Notes: a model not told the origin generated them from the letters alone. A stretch of 28,362 bases of DNA from Chrysochromulina parva (GCA_002887195.1 PJAB01000380.1:1-28362); one strand, 5' to 3'; positions 18,029 through 26,913 are shown, counted from the stretch's first letter. Program-made: numbers and translations.

Positions 18029-18688
18029 TCAAAAGCCGCCACCCACCATGGCAAACTTGCCACCCACACGAGGCACAAACATGCGCGACGGGCCTGGCCG
18101 TTCCTCATGTCGGATACCGCCGCAGTTTACATCAGGGATCACATCGTATGAGCCGGGGCCAAGGGAACTTTCGCCCCCGACGATCGACCAAGGCGCAGGT
18201 ACCTTCGAGTGGAACACGGCCGCGTAGCGACGGTGAGACTGGGACGTGGACAACGTCTTGTTCTCCATGCCGTAGAACGGCGTGTGAGCAGCGGCGGCTG
18301 CCAAGGCTGGTCTGTAGTCGAAAAACGCCGGTTTGAGGGGCGCATGAGACCAGCGCTGCCTGCCCATGGTCGCGGCGACGTACGAGAGCTGCCCCGCGTC
18401 GTTGGCCTGTGAGTAGTCAAGATCAACGGTAGACAGCTTCTTGGACGATGCGCGCTGTTCCAATTTGCTGGAAAAGGAAGAGTTCATCTTGAGCGGGTTG
18501 CGAACCCAGACGGGCGCGCCAAACCCAGGTTTGATGTCGTACGAGCCTGGGCCAAGGACCATTGCTTCGGAGCGCTGAAAGGTAGGAGAGTCGGGCGAGT
18601 TGGACAAGCCGCCACGCTGCGGCGACGTGGAACGAAACGCGGAGCGATAGGTGCGGCTCCGGGCCTCCCACGGATCGATGATCGGCAT
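18029..18688 (-). CDS. SHIPPO/STPGR-repeat (PG-rich) protein, 219 aa
   Basis: Two clear copies of the sperm-tail PG-rich motif are present: VLGPGSYDIKPGFG at about 44-57 and LGPGSYDVIPDV at about 176-187. Looser related stretches such as YRSAFRSTSPQR (about 14-26) and AAVFHSKVPAPW (about 156-167) also occur. Proteins with these motifs (ODF3/SHIPPO1, CIMAP and algal relatives) are associated with ciliary and flagellar microtubules. The upstream frame starts with TTG, so the ATG at 18688 is used. No membrane segment is seen. The neighbouring EF-hand gene lies only 107 nt upstream on the same strand. Confidence 0.82.
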   Translation of the reverse strand: MPIIDPWEARSRTYRSAFRSTSPQRGGLSNSPDSPTFQRSEAMVLGPGSYDIKPGFGAPVWVRNPLKMNSSFSSKLEQRASSKKLSTVDLDYSQANDAGQLSYVAATMGRQRWSHAPLKPAFFDYRPALAAAAAHTPFYGMENKTLSTSQSHRRYAAVFHSKVPAPWSIVGGESSLGPGSYDVIPDVNCGGIRHEERPGPSRMFVPRVGGKFAMVGGGF

Positions 18689-18795
18689 CAATGACGACAA
18701 GATGTGTAAAAGTCCGTCCGCGGAAAACGTAACCGTTTTTTTCCATGTTCAGGCTGGACCGAGAACACAGCCTACATTGTAGGCTACACCTGAGG

Positions 18796-20094
18796 CTACA
18801 GCGTCACGATGCCCACCTTCGTGCCCACCGTGGACGCTTCGAAGGTTACGTCGACGCGTTTCTTCGCTTTGGCGCCCATCTTGGCGCCTCCGCCTCCAGC
18901 TGGCGGCAGATTTGGCACGCTGCTCGACTGGCCCATACCGACGCGCGTGCTGGTGGGCGTCACGGCAGGCTCGTCGGCCGGCTCCGGCGCCGCGCCGGGC
19001 ACCACGCCGCCGAGCCGCGCAATCTGGCGCTCGAGCCGCCTAGCCTCAGCATTGAGCCTCGCCGCGTTTTGGCGCACCTCTTCCAGGGCGGAGCGCGTGG
19101 CAAACTCGGCCAGCTGCTGCGCCTCGAGGTGGCGCTCGCGCGCACGCATCTCCTCCAAAGTGCCACCGTTCTTGGGCCGCCGCCGCTGCTTCTCGCCGCC
19201 CCTGTGACTCGGTCGCACACGTCCTCGCTCGGCAGCTTCGGCTTCGGCGGCGGCGGCGAGCTTTGCCTTGCGCTTCTCGGCCAGGCGCATCATCCGACCA
19301 AACTCCTCTTGGCAGATCGTGCCCGACTTGTTCGCGTCCACCGCGAGCCAGAACGCCTGGATGGCCTCGTCGGGCACCGCAGCGCTATCCATAAGCAGCT
19401 TCTCGCGAATGCTGCTGACGAGTTCGTGGTACTCGATGAAGCCGTTACGATCCTTGTCGATGAGCCGGTATAGCTTGAACCAGCTGCGCTGGTATGGGTC
19501 CGGCTCGATGAGCTGCAGCGCCCTCGTCAAGATCTCGGACAATTCGCCGACCTGGTCGTCGTTGGCCGGCTGGACGCCCTGCGCTTCGAACATACGGAAC
19601 TGCGGGCCGCCTTTGCGCTCGTCTATGTCGGCCTTGACCGCCGCAGCGCGTTCGATGCGCCGCAGGTGCAAGCTCTCCATCGCCGCCTCGCCCTTCGATC
19701 GGCCAAACGCCCGCCGCATCTGTGATAGCCGGCGCTTGGCCGAGAGCTCCACATTGAGCTCAACCGAGTACTGCTCCAGCATCTCAGCTTCTGGCTTCTT
19801 TTTGATCGTGGGCAGGTGCCCCGTGCTGGTGCTGCTGCTGGCGGGCTGCCACGACACGCTCGGCCTGGCCGTCGACGTCGCTGCCGGGGCGATCATCGAG
19901 GACGTGCCCGCGGGAGGCGTCACCCGCGCCTTTCTGCCCTTCCCAGCGACGTCAGGGAGGCGAGTGGTGGAGATCGTCTTCAGGAAGACGACATCCTCAT
20001 GACTGAGGTTGTTGAATGGGAGGCGGAGCGGTGTGTACTGTGGCAAGCTCGCTTGCAGCTGCATGCCTGGCAGCATGATCCCTGTCGAGCACAT
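18796..20094 (-). CDS. EF-hand calcium-binding coiled-coil protein, 432 aa
   Basis: Two complete EF-hand loops are visible: DKDRNGFIEYHE at 213-224 and DANKSGTICQEE at 253-264. Both have acidic or polar ligands at positions 1, 3 and 5, Gly at 6, Ile at 8 and Glu at 12, so both should bind calcium. The N-terminal 110 residues are Ser/Thr/Pro-rich. About 110-180 and 270-370 are charged and likely coiled coil (RMMRLAEKRKAKLAAAAEAE; EEMRARERHLEAQQLAEFA). The tail is Pro/Gly-rich. The first in-frame ATG is at 20094; the longer frame would need GTG. Its closeness to a SHIPPO-type gene fits a flagellar or cytoskeletal role, but that is inference only. Confidence 0.85.
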   Translation of the reverse strand: MCSTGIMLPGMQLQASLPQYTPLRLPFNNLSHEDVVFLKTISTTRLPDVAGKGRKARVTPPAGTSSMIAPAATSTARPSVSWQPASSSTSTGHLPTIKKKPEAEMLEQYSVELNVELSAKRRLSQMRRAFGRSKGEAAMESLHLRRIERAAAVKADIDERKGGPQFRMFEAQGVQPANDDQVGELSEILTRALQLIEPDPYQRSWFKLYRLIDKDRNGFIEYHELVSSIREKLLMDSAAVPDEAIQAFWLAVDANKSGTICQEEFGRMMRLAEKRKAKLAAAAEAEAAERGRVRPSHRGGEKQRRRPKNGGTLEEMRARERHLEAQQLAEFATRSALEEVRQNAARLNAEARRLERQIARLGGVVPGAAPEPADEPAVTPTSTRVGMGQSSSVPNLPPAGGGGAKMGAKAKKRVDVTFEASTVGTKVGIVTL

Positions 20095-20502
20095 GGTGAG
20101 GAAGTACGTGAGGTCAGCGAAGCGTTTCACAAGTCAGTTCAAGTTCAAGTTCAAGTCATCTCATGAGGATCCCCTCCGTCCTCTCCGCCCTCTCCCTTCC
20201 ACCACAGCTTGCTTCCAGAGCACATTTGATGTCATTTGATAGGCTCCCGTCTGTTCGTCTGTCAGTTTTGACTCTCACCCCCCAGAGACACGCTGTTGAA
20301 CAAGTTGTTTGTATGTTTGAGTCCCGAGGCCGAGGAGATTATCAACCTCGCTACGCAACCTCTTCCAATTTTTCCTCGCGTAATCTTGAAGTTTGTCAAC
20401 TTTTCGCCGGAGCATCCGCGAATCCTCACCTTGTGTCGCGGGTGTGCACAACTGAACCCAAGTTGCACCCCATTGGTGCGCCCCGTGGCGTGGACGAGGA
20501 CC
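20095..20502. promoter_or_regulatory. Divergent promoter region, 408 nt
   Basis: This lies between the divergent EF-hand and membrane protein genes. A small hexamer repeat (TTCAAG three times, 20138-20156) and a pyrimidine-rich stretch around 20165-20215 are visible. The downstream membrane-protein frame is open from a TTG at 20296, but I see no coding signature before the ATG at 20503. Confidence 0.45.
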
Positions 20503-21749
20503 ATGCAAGCGTTGCGCGGCGTGTTCGGTCTATTTGGATACGACAGTGAAACCTCCTCTACCTCGAGGATGCCCGCTGCGTCTCAGTCTGCACGATTGCA
20601 CGGCGCCGGAGCACTGGGCTCGGGAGAAGTGCATACGTCCATCAACATCAACGCGCCCACACCGTGGCGGCTCCCAGGCGAGGACGCCGAATGGACGCCG
20701 AACGCGCCCGCTGCAGCGGCGGCTACGTCGAGCGCAGATGATGCCTTGCGCAGCGCTCTCATTCGCAGTGCCCTGTCGCATGGAGTCCGCACCGTGCCCA
20801 TCTCTGAGGACTCGGAGCAATCGGAGTCGCTTGCGCAGCGGCTGGCCAACATCGATCCGAAAGACTACCCGCGCGTCCAGTTCGTGCAGAGAGAGTACAG
20901 GCCAAAAGTCTACTCACCCAGCCACATGAACCTCACCGTCAACCAGAGCCTTTGCATCGCCTTCATGCTCGTGCTCCTGCTGCTGTGAGTGTCTTTATCG
21001 TCCCCCTGCCGCACGCGCACACCACGCTGCGCACACGCACGAACCGTGCTCGGCGGCACCGCAGCGCCCCTCCTTCCCACGGACCTGATCTCGCGCGGTC
21101 GGAGTCACGAGACTCGCCCACATGACAGCGCTCCTGAACCTACAGTGTGAGTCACGTTCACATTCACAGTGCGGGCACGATCTCCCTCTCGCTCTACGTC
21201 GCGATCCTCTCGACGCGCCTCTGGGAGTACGAGGATATTGTGTATCACCTGAACATGACGATGAACAAGAAATTCCACGAAGAGAAAATGCGGCTGGACA
21301 GGAATGATGCGTCCGCGAGTGACCTGATGTCTGAGGTGGGACGGCTCAACGCTACAGTGCTCACGCTCCAGGAGGACATCGCTCTCATGGCGAGCAACAT
21401 AAGCGACCTCCGGCGCGAGGTTGATGATCTGCAACCGCATCATCATCTCCATAAACCGCCGTCGCCGCCGCCGCCGCCCCTAGCCTCCACACTGCCACTC
21501 GAGGTCTCCACTCGACCCGATCTCCCCTCGATCTTACCTCAATCTCGGCCTGATCTCCCCTCGCCATCAGCGCCGCCCGTCGAACAGTCAGTCGAGGAAC
21601 GCGCGAGGCGGTTAGAGGCGAGCGTCGCGCTGGCCTTCAGCGCCCTCGCTGACCACGCGGCTCGGCTCGCGTGCCTCGAGGGGAACGTAACCGAGCAGTC
21701 CGGCCGATGGATCGAGCTGGATGATGGCGGGCCGTTACGATCTCCTTGA
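20503..21749 (+). CDS. Single-pass (type II-like) membrane protein with lumenal coiled coil, two exons, 353 aa
   Basis: Exons are 20503-20984 and 21170-21749, joined through a CT|T leucine codon. The splice falls inside one hydrophobic helix (about 148-178), reading LCIAFMLVLLLL then AGTISLSLYVAI; that the join completes a membrane segment supports it. The N-terminal 147 residues are polar and lack a signal peptide. The C-terminal side has a heptad-like coiled coil (about 190-250), then a His/Pro-rich stretch (HHHLHKPPSPPPPP) and a second short helical region. N-glycosylation sequons at Asn189, 221, 237 and 333 fit a lumenal or extracellular C-terminus, although NLT and NQS also occur just before the membrane segment. 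I cannot name the family. ATG 20503 (GACCATGC) is the first in frame. Confidence 0.75.
20985..21169 (+). other. Intron of membrane protein gene (185 nt)
   Basis: The donor is GTGAGT and the acceptor TTCACAG, phase 2. It is the only intron here with a standard-looking donor. It lacks the TGAT units of the GMP synthase introns. An alternative AG at 21144-21145 (CCTACAG) would break the frame seen downstream. Confidence 0.75.
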
Positions 21750-21803
21750 GGGCGCGTCGCGTCGCGTGCCTCATTTGGATAATGCCGGGCCGTTAAGATC
21801 TCT
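21719..21803 (+). repeat. 27-bp duplication across the membrane-protein stop
   Basis: Copies at 21719-21745 (the last codons before the stop) and 21777-21803 (3' flank) share GGGCCGTTAMGATCTC and differ at four or five positions. The spacing is 58 nt. Confidence 0.8.
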
Positions 21804-22243
21804 CCGCATGCCGTTGGCAGCACTCGTCACAGCGCTGCTCCGCGTGCCTAATGCGCACCGAGGAGCGCGGCCACGGCAGGTGGTGGTCGCAGCAGCGGCA
21901 CACCCAACTTGGTCGACCTTCACCTTGAATTAATCTTGACCGGAGCACCGCGGCTGCACCGGCCACCGCGGACCCGATCCGTGCCTTCTCTTGACTTTTC
22001 CACAGGCTCGAGATTTTGTGCACTAAACGCTTCCGCAGCGTGGTACACGCACATTGGGAGACTAGAGGTAGACGCAGTCACCGCGATAGGCGGCAGGCTT
22101 CCGTTTGTTCGATTTTTTGCGAGTTCGGACATAGTAAACGTCCATCACTTCTCGAAAAGGATAGGCGAACACTCGCAAGAAGGAAGAACCGCTCGTGAAG
22201 CCCCTGGGAAGGGAACCCTACGCGCACGGCAAGCGGCGCAAGG
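21750..22243. other. Intergenic, 494 nt
   Basis: Apart from the second copy of the 27-bp duplication I see no gene or structured element. It should contain the 3' end of the membrane-protein gene and the promoter of the RING gene. Short open frames here have no recognisable content. Confidence 0.45.
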
Positions 22244-23566
22244 ATGGACGAGCTCACCGATCGTCTCATCGCATCGCGTTATGGCGAACTTGCCTTTCTG
22301 CGGGCCCTCGCCGTCGTCGAAGCGAACAAGGACACAGTTGCCACTTTCTTTCAGCATCGTGCGACCAGAGACGAGCCCACCGCTCGTGAGGAAGTAATGA
22401 GAGTGGCCGCGTCACGTTGCGTTAGTGGCATGGCGGCAGCATTCCGCACTGCGCTTGAGAACTCTCTCTCGCGTCAGGCTGCCCCTCGCGCGGCGGCATC
22501 GCAGACTCACCGCAACCACGGGAATTCGCGGACGTCTGCCGGCCGGATGAGCGAGGCCAACAGTGCCCCGGTTCCACCTCCTATCGACGAGCCTGTTCAG
22601 ACTATGCCCCCACCTACTGTGCCAGGGCCAGTGGGATTGGAATCGGGCGGACGCGGCGGACGCGCCGACACGCTCGACGAGGCAACGACGAACGTCGCGC
22701 GCTCGTCGCGGCCGAACTTCGTCGAACTTCGAGCGCTCGCGGCCAGCGGCCATGTCGGACGTATGCTGAGTAATGCATTCTTCCGCGAGCGCATTGAGAG
22801 CGTCCTACTAAGCAACGTCGAGAATCCCAACGTGAGCACCGTCATGAATCGATTGTACCCGCACCTCCGCGGTGGCCGAGGGCTCAGCTCCGAAGGCGCA
22901 GCTCCGCGGGCGCGCACGTCTTTAGGCAGGGCCGCCTCTCCAGTGGAACAGCCACAGGCGCCACAGGCGCCACCGATGGCCGCTGTGGCGGCTCTGCATG
23001 GCAACCCCCCACCGCTCACCGGCAACCCTACCCTTGACAATCTGACCCTCGTGACCGGTGCTTCTTTCGAGCTGCTCCTCTCGATCCAACGCATGCTCCA
23101 GCAAGAGCTTGGCGCGGCGCTGCGTCACACCAGCCTCGATATTCATGCCGTCACCGATCACGCAATCTCGGGCATAGCTGCGACGGCGGCCGCCGCCACG
23201 CCCGCCGTGATGTCCAGTGCAGCCGTAGGCGGTGGCACGAGCAGCGGCAGCGGCAGCGACGCCTCAAGGCTGGGGTTCATCAATGGGTCCGTCCGTCCGT
23301 CGGTCCGTCCATCTCCGACCTCGCGGCGGATCTTTCCGCTGGGGGCGTGCGTCATTTGCACCGAGGCTGAGGTATCCACCGTCTTCTACAAATGCGGCCA
23401 TATGTGTGCATGCAACCTGTGCGCCTTCACCCTCAAGCAACGGCGCGCCAAGTGCCCCATCTGCCGCGCGCCCATCACTGATGTCATCCAAGCTTTCATC
23501 GCTTGCCCCCCACCCGAGGTTTCGGCCGCTGAGGAGGTCGCTTCCGAAGCGCTCGATGCGGCTTAG
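22244..23566 (+). CDS. RING-finger (C3HC4) E3 ubiquitin ligase-like protein, 440 aa
   Basis: The C-terminal RING lies at 369-408: C369-x2-C372, then C384-G-H386, C390-x2-C393 and C404-x2-C407, with CGHMCAC and CPICRAPI as in neuralized- and MUL1-type RING-HC domains. It probably recruits an E2 enzyme and transfers ubiquitin. The N-terminal 75 residues are helical (MDELTDRLIASRYGELAFLR). A second helical patch spans about 160-205 (NFVELRALAASGHVGRML). The linkers are Pro/Ala/Ser-rich, including SVRPSVRPSP from a GTCC-type microsatellite near 23286. No substrate domain is recognised. ATG 22244 has a good context (AAGGATGG). Confidence 0.88.
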   Translation: MDELTDRLIASRYGELAFLRALAVVEANKDTVATFFQHRATRDEPTAREEVMRVAASRCVSGMAAAFRTALENSLSRQAAPRAAASQTHRNHGNSRTSAGRMSEANSAPVPPPIDEPVQTMPPPTVPGPVGLESGGRGGRADTLDEATTNVARSSRPNFVELRALAASGHVGRMLSNAFFRERIESVLLSNVENPNVSTVMNRLYPHLRGGRGLSSEGAAPRARTSLGRAASPVEQPQAPQAPPMAAVAALHGNPPPLTGNPTLDNLTLVTGASFELLLSIQRMLQQELGAALRHTSLDIHAVTDHAISGIAATAAAATPAVMSSAAVGGGTSSGSGSDASRLGFINGSVRPSVRPSPTSRRIFPLGACVICTEAEVSTVFYKCGHMCACNLCAFTLKQRRAKCPICRAPITDVIQAFIACPPPEVSAAEEVASEALDAA

Positions 23567-24249
23567 TTGGCTCGATGCCCTGTAGCAGGCGGCTCGAGCG
23601 GAACGGAGCCAAGTCGCAGTGTGCAGCCGGGCAAGTGGAGCGCTCCAAGGTGACAGGTCGTGATTGAGGCGTGTGATCTCCTGCCTCCTCGAGATCAGGG
23701 ACTGGCCGTGATTGCGCGTGCGGGTGTGGTGAACCTCGAGATGGGCGACGAGCCTTGTGGGCTGAGACCAGCATCGGTTAGTCGGAGGACGGAGGGTTTG
23801 GCGTGGGCATGTACTTGTAAAGCCGCCGTACCGGACATGATGATTACTGTACCGATGGAGAACCGATGGAGGCTTGGGCGCAGGGCGGGCGCGCGGGTCG
23901 CAATCACAGAGGCTGGGCAGGGGCATTCAACGAAACCACAGCAAAGCGGCACCCGTTTGCGACATTCGGCTTCCCGCGGACAATACGCGGACGAGCTTCT
24001 TCGAAGCTTCCGCCGCGGGGACACGCCGGATCCGCGGATGCCCGCGAGCGCCTAAATTTAGGCAAGTAATGTGCAGCGAACTGCAAGTAATGAACGTAGC
24101 ACGCCAGACGGCAACGTGAACCGTCGCGGTGTGTACCGTACATGGTACCGTACTCGTCCAACCTCTAACGCTACTGTACGGAGAAACTTAGGGACGGGAC
24201 ACTCTGTTGCAGGCACGTCTGAATAAAGCTGTGGGCTGTCGGTCAACGG
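23567..24249. other. Intergenic between convergent genes, about 680 nt
   Basis: I see no gene I can support. An open frame at 23660-24055 (+) begins at GTG and resembles no protein. A short hairpin (AGCTTC-TTC-GAAGCT) lies at 23994-24008. A + strand AATAAA at 24222-24227 is about 655 nt past the RING stop, too far to assign with confidence. Confidence 0.45.
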
Positions 24250-24315
24250 TCAACATTCTAACGCCGTAAGCGGCTGCCGAACGCTCAACGAAGCTCTGAA
24301 TGAAGCTGTGGGCTG
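24218..24315 (-). repeat. 21-bp duplication across the J-protein stop
   Basis: Copies are at 24295-24315 (coding, PTASFR region) and 24218-24238 (beyond the stop on the minus strand), 20 of 21 identical and 77 nt apart. The shared core on the plus strand is AAGCTGTGGGCTG. Confidence 0.85.
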
Positions 24316-24858
24316 CGGTGAGGACCACCCTTTCTTGAAGGTCTTGCTATCGAATGGATTGTCCTTGTCGCTTGCGCAGTGGCTCATCACCGCCGCCCGT
24401 GACGATGGTCGGTAGGTGGGCCGCTCCCAGGCTCGGAAGCTCTCATCTGTGGGTCCTAGTGCTGCTGTGGCTACCGCAAGCTGCTTAGCACGTTCCTTTT
24501 CCCACCGTGCGTACTCCTCTTCGCACTTTGCCTGCCGCTCTCGGCGGCGCTCCTCCGCACGCTTTTCCGAGAGCGCGATCAGAAGGTCGTATGCATCCTG
24601 CACCGCCAAAAATTGGGAGTCGTCTCCAACCTTGTCCGGATGCGTGTCCAGTGCTGCCTTTTTGTACGCCCTGCGGATGTCCGCTACCGATGAGGAAGGC
24701 CCAATTCCCAACAAAACCAAGGCCTCATGCGCACGGGCGTCCTCCTCCAAACGCGCTGTCGCATTTTCTGAGCGCTCGGTCGACGGCCCCGCCCTGCCGG
24801 TTCGGCTAGTCGACGGCCCCGCCTTGACGAGGCGCGTTGACTTCGCCCCCTCTGCCAT
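24250..24858 (-). CDS. J-domain (DnaJ-like) protein, 202 aa
   Basis: The J domain spans about 45-98 and runs ALVLLGIGPSSSVADIRRAY, KKAALDTHPDK (HPD at 73-75), then FLAVQDAYDLLI. With the HPD loop intact it should stimulate an Hsp70 ATPase. A highly charged helix follows (about 98-132, EKRAEERRRERQAKCEEEYA), then a Ser/Pro-rich tail. There is no Gly/Phe, zinc or C-terminal client domain, so it is a class C (type III) J protein. The N-terminus has a small AGPST repeat (positions 13-28). The first in-frame ATG is at 24858; the longer frame would use TTG. Confidence 0.88.
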   Translation of the reverse strand: MAEGAKSTRLVKAGPSTSRTGRAGPSTERSENATARLEEDARAHEALVLLGIGPSSSVADIRRAYKKAALDTHPDKVGDDSQFLAVQDAYDLLIALSEKRAEERRRERQAKCEEEYARWEKERAKQLAVATAALGPTDESFRAWERPTYRPSSRAAVMSHCASDKDNPFDSKTFKKGWSSPQPTASFRASLSVRQPLTALEC

Positions 24859-25197
24859 TCCCAAATTGCGGTGGCTGAGGGATCGGCTGAGGCGAAAACG
24901 GCGCTCGTCGTCTATTCTTGTCCTTCAACTTTTTTGGATGCACAGTCTCTATCTCTCTAATAAACACCCGACGCCCAGGGTTGGGGACCGGACGCCGAGG
25001 AGTCGAACGAAGGGTCGTCGTTGAGAAGTCGAATGTTGAATGTGAATAAAACTGGAGCCCATGATCGCGAAGGTGGGTTAGGGCACAGCGCGAGGATGGC
25101 CGTGCCGCGTGGCCAAGTGCCAAGATGCTGCATGGGGCACAGGCTCGCCTGTTGCGGTGACATCACACCGCGGGCGACATCCGCTCGTGACATCACC
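24859..25197. other. Intergenic between two minus-strand genes, 339 nt
   Basis: This holds the J-protein promoter and the 3' end of the deubiquitinase gene. From 25157 to 25236 two motifs alternate across the deubiquitinase stop: GTGACATCAC-type at 25157, 25187 and 25227, and RACATCCGCT at 25176 and 25200. No gene is seen. Confidence 0.6.
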
Positions 25198-26667
25198 TCA
25201 ACATCCGCTAGACGGTCGACTAGCAGGCGACATCACGATGCCCGAGAGGGTGGCCCGAGGCGAGAGCGGGGACGCTGCGCCGGATTTGGGCCGTCGCTTG
25301 GGCGGCGGCGTGACCGGCCGTGCCGCCGGCGCCTCGCCCTCGGGCAGCGGCCTCTCACGGTACAGCAACATGTACGCGGAGACCGAACCGGCGCCGCCGT
25401 AGGCACGGCGCATCTCTCTCTTGAGCTGATCCTCACTCAGCTTTCGCACGCGATCATCGTCAAAGAGGCTCCACGAGTCACTCGGCATGTCGCGGATGAG
25501 CGCAAAATAGTGACCCTTCTCGAGCGTGCCCGCGTGCAGCAGCACGGCGTACAAATCATACAGCAGCGTGGAGGGTCGTGTCTCCTCCTCCGCCGCGGGT
25601 GCTGACGCCGCTGCCCCTGCCGACGACGTTTGTGCTCCCGATGATGCCATCGCCGGCGCGCTGCTCTCCGCGCTGTGAACGTGAACGCGCGGCGGCTCGT
25701 TCTTGGCGGGCACAGTGCCGCCGCTGGCGGCGGCAGCGGCATGGGTGCCATCGGAAGCAGCTGCATCCGCCCTGGTCGCCATCTCGAGCGGCTCGACGTA
25801 GGAGCGCATGTCGAGCGACATTTCGAAGCGCACCGCCGTGTTCAACTTGACTAGTGACGAGGACGTGATTCGCCTGGTCCTCGGCGTCTTCACCAACTGG
25901 ACAGCGAACCGCTTGAGATGGATGATCAGGATGGGCGGCATCGACTGAAGCCGCACGCCACGCTCGGCGTCGTGCTTGCCAGTGCATTTGTCGCACACGT
26001 ATTGGTCGTCTCCGCGCATCTGCTCTGGTGTGAACAGCTCTGCGAGGCCTTTGGCCACTGTGTAGACCTCCTCCGCTGAGCTGCCACCAGGCTCGGGCGC
26101 GGGCGCCGCCGCAGCACGCGCCTCCGCCTCCTCCTTCTCCGCCTCCTCCTCATCCTCGTCGCTCACGAGCACGCCGTTGGGCACCGCGATCGACAAATTC
26201 GAGAAGGTATCCTTGGTTTGTGTGACCGTGCCGCACGTGTGGCAACGCACATAGTCGAGCTGCTTGCCTTCGAAAAGCTTGTTCATGAGCTTCGCGTGTG
26301 CAGTGCCCTTGAGCGCCGCCTCGAGCTGATCGCACAGCACGAGCCAGGTGTCATGACAGTCCTGCTGCCGATTGCACGTGTACGTGGGCCTGAGCGCTGC
26401 CGTGAGCGCCTTGGTCGAGACGGCTTGCCCGCCATTCGTGAGCTGCTGGAATATCTGCATGACCGCGCGCCCCGGCGCCGGCAGTTCGACAAGAGGAATG
26501 TCGAGGAACCCGTCGCGGAACTCTGGCGTCATGTATAGCGCCTGCAGCACCGCGTTGAGGTGGCACGTCGTCCTGGTCGGGTTTGTCAATCCGACGTAGT
26601 TGTGTGGACCGTTAGAAGCCGCGTCGGGCGCCACCGGCCGCGTGAGGCACGATGCGAAGAGCACCAT
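25198..26667 (-). CDS. Ubiquitin-specific protease, USP47/USP40-like, 489 aa
   Basis: A cysteine protease that removes ubiquitin from proteins. The Cys box is YVGLTNPTRTTCHLNAVLQA, with Cys35 as the probable nucleophile, followed by LYMTPEFRDGF as in USP47/USP40. A zinc-ribbon-like set of cysteines is seen (CHTCGTV and CDKCTGKH). The His box has LLHAGTLEKGHYFALIRD with His386, then WSLFDDDRV with the acidic residue near 403-405, and ends AYMLLYRE. An acidic Glu/Ala-rich insert (about 170-215) and a larger Ala/Ser insert (about 300-355) interrupt the fold. Compared with the family consensus GLxNxGxTC, the Cys box has one additional residue and TCH instead of TCY. There are no extra ubiquitin-like domains. 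ATG 26667 is the first in frame; the frame is open upstream only to GTG. Confidence 0.9.
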   Translation of the reverse strand: MVLFASCLTRPVAPDAASNGPHNYVGLTNPTRTTCHLNAVLQALYMTPEFRDGFLDIPLVELPAPGRAVMQIFQQLTNGGQAVSTKALTAALRPTYTCNRQQDCHDTWLVLCDQLEAALKGTAHAKLMNKLFEGKQLDYVRCHTCGTVTQTKDTFSNLSIAVPNGVLVSDEDEEEAEKEEAEARAAAAPAPEPGGSSAEEVYTVAKGLAELFTPEQMRGDDQYVCDKCTGKHDAERGVRLQSMPPILIIHLKRFAVQLVKTPRTRRITSSSLVKLNTAVRFEMSLDMRSYVEPLEMATRADAAASDGTHAAAAASGGTVPAKNEPPRVHVHSAESSAPAMASSGAQTSSAGAAASAPAAEEETRPSTLLYDLYAVLLHAGTLEKGHYFALIRDMPSDSWSLFDDDRVRKLSEDQLKREMRRAYGGAGSVSAYMLLYRERPLPEGEAPAARPVTPPPKRRPKSGAASPLSPRATLSGIVMSPASRPSSGC

Positions 26668-26913
26668 GCGATGCCGCCGGGCCGCGGCAGCAGATGATCG
26701 AGAGCCCTCGGTCTCGGTAAAAAACACACCACAAGGGACAGACACACGAACCACACAAACCGATCTCCCGGTAAAAAGACACCGGGTCCCGGTAAGAACA
26801 GGATGGATCCGTGCAATTCATTTCCTACACGTCGACAAGTTTCACACATCTGCGTTCATTTCACAGCCACAAGTTTCGTCGCGATCTTCGACACTCGAGC
26901 TCGCGGTGCGACC
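26668..26913. promoter_or_regulatory. Bidirectional promoter with repeated TCYCGGTAARAA element
   Basis: The divergent deubiquitinase and ribosome recycling factor genes share this 246-nt gap. A 12-nt element TCYCGGTAARAA occurs three times in the same orientation at 26712-26723, 26766-26777 and 26787-26798. The last overlaps a perfect inverted repeat ACCGGG-T-CCCGGT (26781-26793). These could be transcription factor sites; this is inference. Confidence 0.5.

Noticed and set aside
23264..23926. 220-codon minus-strand frame overlapping the RING gene end
   Set aside because: It overlaps the clear RING coding sequence on the other strand and shows no motif.
24416..25024. 202-codon plus-strand frame opposite the J-protein
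   Set aside because: It is antisense to an intact J domain, is Ser/Arg-rich and has no family features.
26803..26913. Earlier ATG for the ribosome recycling factor
   Set aside because: It would place 37 residues ahead of the signal-peptide-like stretch; starting at 26914 gives a clean two-part plastid leader.
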